Positions 60,647 to 64,000 of a stretch of 64,000 nucleotides of DNA are shown here, one piece after another. Below the pieces are notes generated by a model. It was not told the DNA's origin and did not search any database. It was given only the letters and a program-made list of their open reading frames with translations. The position numbers and the translations under genes were made by a program. The stretch is from Rhodohalobacter sp. SW132 (GTDB taxonomy: Bacteria; Bacteroidota; Rhodothermia; Balneolales; Balneolaceae). Position 1 is the stretch's first letter, and every line of letters begins with the position of its first letter. The DNA is taken from contig NZ_QUOK01000003.1 of assembly GCF_003390325.1 (NCBI RefSeq), positions 248,001 to 312,000 on the forward strand, written 5' to 3'.

Positions 60647-60993
60647 AAAATATCGCATTATAACTACGAAGGACAAGAAAACACGAAGAGTATTCAGTTC
60701 CTCTGTTGTGCTTTGGAACTGTCATATCTTAGCGCTTTCGCGCCACTGCGGTAAAATATAAGGCTGATTTATTTGATTAAGCTTTTAATCATGTGTATCA
60801 GCCGTACAATGATTTACCACGAAAGACGCGGGGCAGCACGCGAATGCGACCGATGGCTGATGGGCAGTACGGAGCTTCCTTAAAAAATATAGAATTATAA
60901 CTACGAAGGACAAGAAAACACGAAGAGTATTCAGTTCATCTGTTGTGCTTTGGAGCCGTTATATCTTAGCGCCTTCGCGCCTCTGCGGTAAAA
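60591..60993. repeat. Direct duplication of the gltD 3' end and the repeat that follows it
   Basis: A 166-bp segment (60591-60756) recurs at 60828-60993 with no indels and an exact 237-bp offset. It includes the last 18 codons of gltD with the TAA stop, then the ACTACGAAGG / ACACGAAGAG hairpin repeat ending in TTCGCGCC..TGCGGTAAAA. The second copy has no start and cannot be expressed as a protein. Bases before the copies (GAAGGCC and GAAAGAC) are similar, consistent with a microhomology event. The rest of the gap (60994-61050) shows more ACTTCGTGTACC-type repeat sequence and no gene. Confidence 0.92.
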
Positions 60994-61050
60994 ATCTACT
61001 TAATACACTTCGTGTACCTTAGTGTCATTGTGGTTTCCCCTGATTTGAAC

Positions 61051-61896
61051 TCAACCTTTCATCTTCTTGAAAATCGATTTTAACTGCTGGCGGTCCATCA
61101 TCGAGTCAATAAAGTTAAACTGACCAGCTGAAAGTTTTTCACCTCCATCAATTGTCACCGATTCCCCGGTGATGTATGGAGCCAAACTACTCATCAAAAA
61201 AGCAGCCAGGTGGGCCAGCTCTTCCTGATCCCCATACCGTCCCGCCGGAATTTTACTGAGATATTTCTCTTCGAATGATTTATCCGGGAACAGGCGTGTC
61301 CAGGCTCCCTCCGTGGGAAACGGTCCCGGTGCAATTGCGTTGACGCGAATCCCGTATTCCGCCCATTCGAATGCGAGCGACCGGGTCATGGCAAGAACGC
61401 CCGCTTTGGCACATGCAGATGGAAGCACAAATGCGGACCCGGCATCTTCCGCATAGGTTGTTACAATATTCAGAATATTTCCTTTCTTCTTTTCTTCAAT
61501 CAGCCGGTTTGCAAAATGGTGCGTACAGTTAAACGTTCCGTGCAGAACAATATCCACCACGGCTTTAAATCCGCCGGGTGACAAATCCTCAGAAGCACTC
61601 AAAAAATTACCGGCCGCATTGTTCACAAGGCCAGTAATCTGTCCCAATTCCGAGGTGAGTTCATCGAACATATCACCGACCTTTTCATAATTTCTTACAT
61701 CCGCAACGGAATACCTGATTTCTGTTCCATGTTTACGAAGCTCTTCAACTGCCTTCTCAAGTTTATCCTCTGTTCGACCGCAGATGGCAACCGATGCTCC
61801 CAGTTCAGCAAATTTATGCGCCATCGCCAGGCCGAGTCCGCTTCCGCCGCCGGTTACAAGTATGGTTTCGTTTTTCAGGGTGTCTTCTTTAAACAT
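61051..61896 (-). CDS. 2,4-dienoyl-CoA reductase-type SDR
   Basis: This 281-residue SDR resembles the mitochondrial-type 2,4-dienoyl-CoA reductase (DECR) rather than the bacterial flavoenzyme FadH. The Rossmann motif is TGGGSGLG, VNNAAGNFLS lies mid-domain, TTYAEDAGSAFV carries the catalytic Tyr, and PSACAKAGV carries the Lys. DGGEKLSAGQFN matches the characteristic DECR tail. It reduces dienoyl-CoA intermediates with NADPH during oxidation of unsaturated fatty acids. The ATG at 61896 (MFKEDTLKNETILVTGG) is the natural start; the open frame to 62049 crosses a repeat. The thiolase gene lies upstream on the same strand. Confidence 0.85.
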   Translation of the reverse strand: MFKEDTLKNETILVTGGGSGLGLAMAHKFAELGASVAICGRTEDKLEKAVEELRKHGTEIRYSVADVRNYEKVGDMFDELTSELGQITGLVNNAAGNFLSASEDLSPGGFKAVVDIVLHGTFNCTHHFANRLIEEKKKGNILNIVTTYAEDAGSAFVLPSACAKAGVLAMTRSLAFEWAEYGIRVNAIAPGPFPTEGAWTRLFPDKSFEEKYLSKIPAGRYGDQEELAHLAAFLMSSLAPYITGESVTIDGGEKLSAGQFNFIDSMMDRQQLKSIFKKMKG

Positions 61897-62005
61897 AGTT
61901 TGTGGCTTAAGCGATTTAAAATTGTTAAATGGGCGTGGAAAAATCCCCTTTTGAGTGGCTGTAAAAAAATAATGTATCAACACTTGATAAGAATTAGTGA
62001 AATTC

Positions 62006-62095
62006 ACCACGAAGCCACGAGGGCTCGAAGATTCACGAAGTGGATTCAATGATTTTTAAACTTCGTGTACCCTCGTGGCTTTGCGTCTTCGTGGT
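62006..62095. repeat. 90-bp inverted repeat of the ACGAAG family
   Basis: ACCACGAAG, CCACGAGGG and CACGAAGT on the left pair with ACTTCGTG, CCCTCGTGG and CTTCGTGGT on the right, with an insertion of ACGCAAAG-type bases in one arm. It lies between the thiolase stop and the start of the DECR-type gene, so its RNA could fold and affect readthrough. The remnant CTCATAAGAGGGGGATTTTT at about 62138-62160 is a fragment of the CCCCTCT unit family. Confidence 0.85.
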
Positions 62096-62171
62096 AAAAA
62101 TAAATGGCCGATATCTTTGATTAAGTTTTTGCTCACAGCCTCATAAGAGGGGGATTTTTAACGATTCAATA

Positions 62172-63377
62172 CTACATCCTCTCAAAAATTCCGGCTGCCC
62201 CCATGCCTCCGCCCACGCACATCGTCACCATACCGTATTGTTTATCCAGACGCTTGAGGTCGTGCAGGATCTGCGTTGTGAGTTTCGCACCTGTGCAGCC
62301 GAGCGGATGTCCCATCGCGATCGCACCGCCGTTGATATTTACTTTATCGGGATTCAGATCGGCCTGACGAATCACCGCAAGAGCCTGGGCGGAAAATGCC
62401 TCATTCAGTTCAATCAGGTCGATATTTTCCAGATCCAACCCGGTCTGTTTTAACACTTTCGGGATCGCTTCTACCGGCCCGATTCCCATCAGTTCGGGAG
62501 CCACTCCTGCGACGGAAAATCCATGGTATTTTGCAATCGGCTTCAATCCAAGGTCATTTGCTTTCGAGCGGGTCATCACCATCACCCCAGCTGCCGCATC
62601 GTTCATTTGTGATGCGTTACCGGCCGTAACCGTGCCGCCCTGCTTAAACACTGCCCGAAGTCCGCTCAGCGCTTCAAAACTGGAATCCTTTCGCGGGCCT
62701 TCGTCTTTGTTAAATGTAAATCTGTCATTCTCCATTTCACCGGAAGCGGTGACATATTTATGCTCCACCTCAACCGGTGTGATCTGCTCATCAAAATATC
62801 CGTTTTCCCAAGCATTTACCGCTTTCTCGTGACTCTTCAAAGCAAACTGATCCTGATCATTGCGGCTCACATCATATTTTTCCGCAACATTTTCAGCCGT
62901 CAGTCCCATGGTGATGTACACCTCTGGGCGATCTTCGGCAAGTTTTGGATTCGGTTGAAATGAGAGTCCTCCCATTGGAACCAGGCTCATACTTTCTGCA
63001 CCTCCCGCGATAATAATCTCCGCCCCTCCGGCAAGTATTCGTTCAGCCGCCATCGCGATCGTCTGGAGTCCGGATGAGCAGAATCGGTTGACGGTCATGC
63101 CGGGAACAGAATCCGGCAGCCCGCCCAGAAGCGCACTTTGCCGGGCCATATTCATCCCCTGCGAACCTTCGGGGAAGGCACATCCCACAATCACATCATC
63201 AATCATGTGCGGCTCCACCCCGGATGAGTGGTTCAGAAGATCTTTAATCACCTCCCCCATCAGGCTGTCGGGACGCGTAAACCGTAATGACCCTTTATTC
63301 GCTTTACCGCACGCTGTACGTTTAGCGGCAACAATTACAATCTCTTTCTCTGCACTGTTTTTGCTGTGATGATTCAT
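62172..63377 (-). CDS. Thiolase family protein (acetyl-CoA acyltransferase)
   Basis: This is a 401-residue thiolase, standard length. The acylated nucleophile is Cys100 in NRFCSSG. GHPLGCTGAK carries the His, and CVGGGMGAAG holds the second Cys near the C-terminus. The sequence resembles FadA/AtoB-type 3-ketoacyl-CoA thiolases of the bacterial beta-oxidation pathway. The gene leads the DECR-type SDR, which fits fatty-acid degradation. A 168-bp gap with nothing notable separates it from the partial gene at the right edge. Confidence 0.94.
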   Translation of the reverse strand: MNHHSKNSAEKEIVIVAAKRTACGKANKGSLRFTRPDSLMGEVIKDLLNHSSGVEPHMIDDVIVGCAFPEGSQGMNMARQSALLGGLPDSVPGMTVNRFCSSGLQTIAMAAERILAGGAEIIIAGGAESMSLVPMGGLSFQPNPKLAEDRPEVYITMGLTAENVAEKYDVSRNDQDQFALKSHEKAVNAWENGYFDEQITPVEVEHKYVTASGEMENDRFTFNKDEGPRKDSSFEALSGLRAVFKQGGTVTAGNASQMNDAAAGVMVMTRSKANDLGLKPIAKYHGFSVAGVAPELMGIGPVEAIPKVLKQTGLDLENIDLIELNEAFSAQALAVIRQADLNPDKVNINGGAIAMGHPLGCTGAKLTTQILHDLKRLDKQYGMVTMCVGGGMGAAGIFERM

Positions 63378-63545
63378 GATGGATACGTTTTAAAGCTTAA
63401 AATTCAGGGTAGAATAATCGATGGAAACGCTTTTCCAGAATACTAAAAGAATATCAGAAATAGAAAGTCTCTTGGTTGTTGATTTGATTTACATCAAATT
63501 ATTCACAAAATGATGTGTAATTGTAAGTAAGGTATATACCCGGTT

Positions 63546-64000
63546 TCACGGCGCCCTATTCGGATAATCGGTGATGATACCATCCACTCCCAGTTCAAGC
63601 AGACGAATCATCTCCTCGGTTTCGTTGATGGTCCACGGAATGATGGTCATGCCCTTCTCATGAACTTCGGCCACCAGATCAGGGGTTACCAGTTCATAAT
63701 GCGGACTCCAGATTTCGGGCTGATACCCCAGGATCTCCACATACCGATCTATGGTCTGATCTTCCTCATACACCAGCATCGCCTGTACTACATCCGGATC
63801 GATCTCCCGCATAGCGATGAGTGTTGCCGGATCGAATGACTGGATAATCACCCGGTCAAGGATTTCAAGTTCCGCAAGTTCGTCATAAAGAAGACGGGAA
63901 AAATCTTGAGGCTGAGGCCCGTAAACGCCATACCATTCGGGACGGCTTTTTGTCTCGATATTGTAATAAACCGGTTCAAGTCCATTTTCCTCCACGTACT
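63546..64000 (-). CDS. Glycerophosphodiester phosphodiesterase, C-terminal part (partial)
   Basis: The right window edge cuts the gene; about 150 C-terminal residues are present. The barrel motifs NIETKS (a conserved Glu-x-Lys pair), VIIQSFDPATL and WTINETEEM, with the closing GVDGIITDYP, are those of the GDPD TIM-barrel family, which cleaves glycerophosphodiesters to glycerol-3-phosphate and an alcohol. The N-terminal catalytic HR motif lies outside the window. The end is followed downstream by the thiolase gene on the same strand. Confidence 0.9.
   Translation of the reverse strand, partial: YVEENGLEPVYYNIETKSRPEWYGVYGPQPQDFSRLLYDELAELEILDRVIIQSFDPATLIAMREIDPDVVQAMLVYEEDQTIDRYVEILGYQPEIWSPHYELVTPDLVAEVHEKGMTIIPWTINETEEMIRLLELGVDGIITDYPNRAP

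Overview
The window reads like a chromosome segment from the Bacteroidota / Balneolota-Rhodothermota side of the tree. The clues are a TonB-dependent receptor with a carboxypeptidase-regulatory-like N-terminal domain, a Bacteroidetes-type small lipoprotein family, genes that often lack a strong Shine-Dalgarno, and many class C beta-lactamase-like serine hydrolases. The assignment is an inference from gene content; no rRNA or tRNA gene was found to confirm it.

Layout. (1) 1-10.5 kb, all on the minus strand, is a stress and signalling block: the N-terminal part of PEP synthase, Hsp20, an overlapping four-gene set (M20 peptidase, flavin reductase-like protein, STAS protein, HATPase-GNAT fusion), a PAS-PAS histidine kinase with a LuxR-type regulator, a tandem universal stress protein, and a CheB-like protein with altered key residues. 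(2) 10.7-20.3 kb holds a 2900-residue cyclic beta-glucan synthase (NdvB type), divergent from a phosphatidylcholine synthase-like gene. (3) 20.3-28.8 kb is a plus-strand accessory run: lipoprotein, membrane and beta-barrel-like unknowns, a CPBP protease, a serine hydrolase, an SDR, an internally duplicated membrane protein and a HEAT-like protein. (4) 28.8-45.9 kb, minus strand, holds a decayed membrane gene, a ferric-reductase-like oxidoreductase, two more serine hydrolases, an outer-membrane barrel, two alpha/beta hydrolases, a patatin-barrel fusion, a TonB receptor, small membrane proteins and a UPF0316 protein, with two gene remnants between them. (5) 45.9-54.4 kb holds a HemG-like flavodoxin, an orphan TPP riboswitch, a YhaN/YhaO (SbcCD-like) ATPase-nuclease pair, a heptamer microsatellite, and a DUF559 endonuclease gene framed by palindromic repeat units. 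(6) 54.4-64 kb is core metabolism: gltB-gltD, a 2,4-dienoyl-CoA reductase-type SDR with a thiolase (fatty-acid oxidation), and a partial glycerophosphodiester phosphodiesterase.

The signals least explained by ordinary annotation are these. A DUF559 nuclease gene has palindromic units abutting or flanking it, and the same units recur elsewhere with compensatory hairpin changes. A textbook TPP riboswitch has no thiamine gene downstream. A possible partner-switching module fuses an anti-sigma-kinase fold to an acetyltransferase. A CheB-like protein has Cys at the nucleophile position and no receiver phospho-Asp. An 86-bp leader is shared by the TonB receptor and a truncated lipoprotein. Several small decayed or duplicated genes are also present, including a duplicated gltD 3' end.
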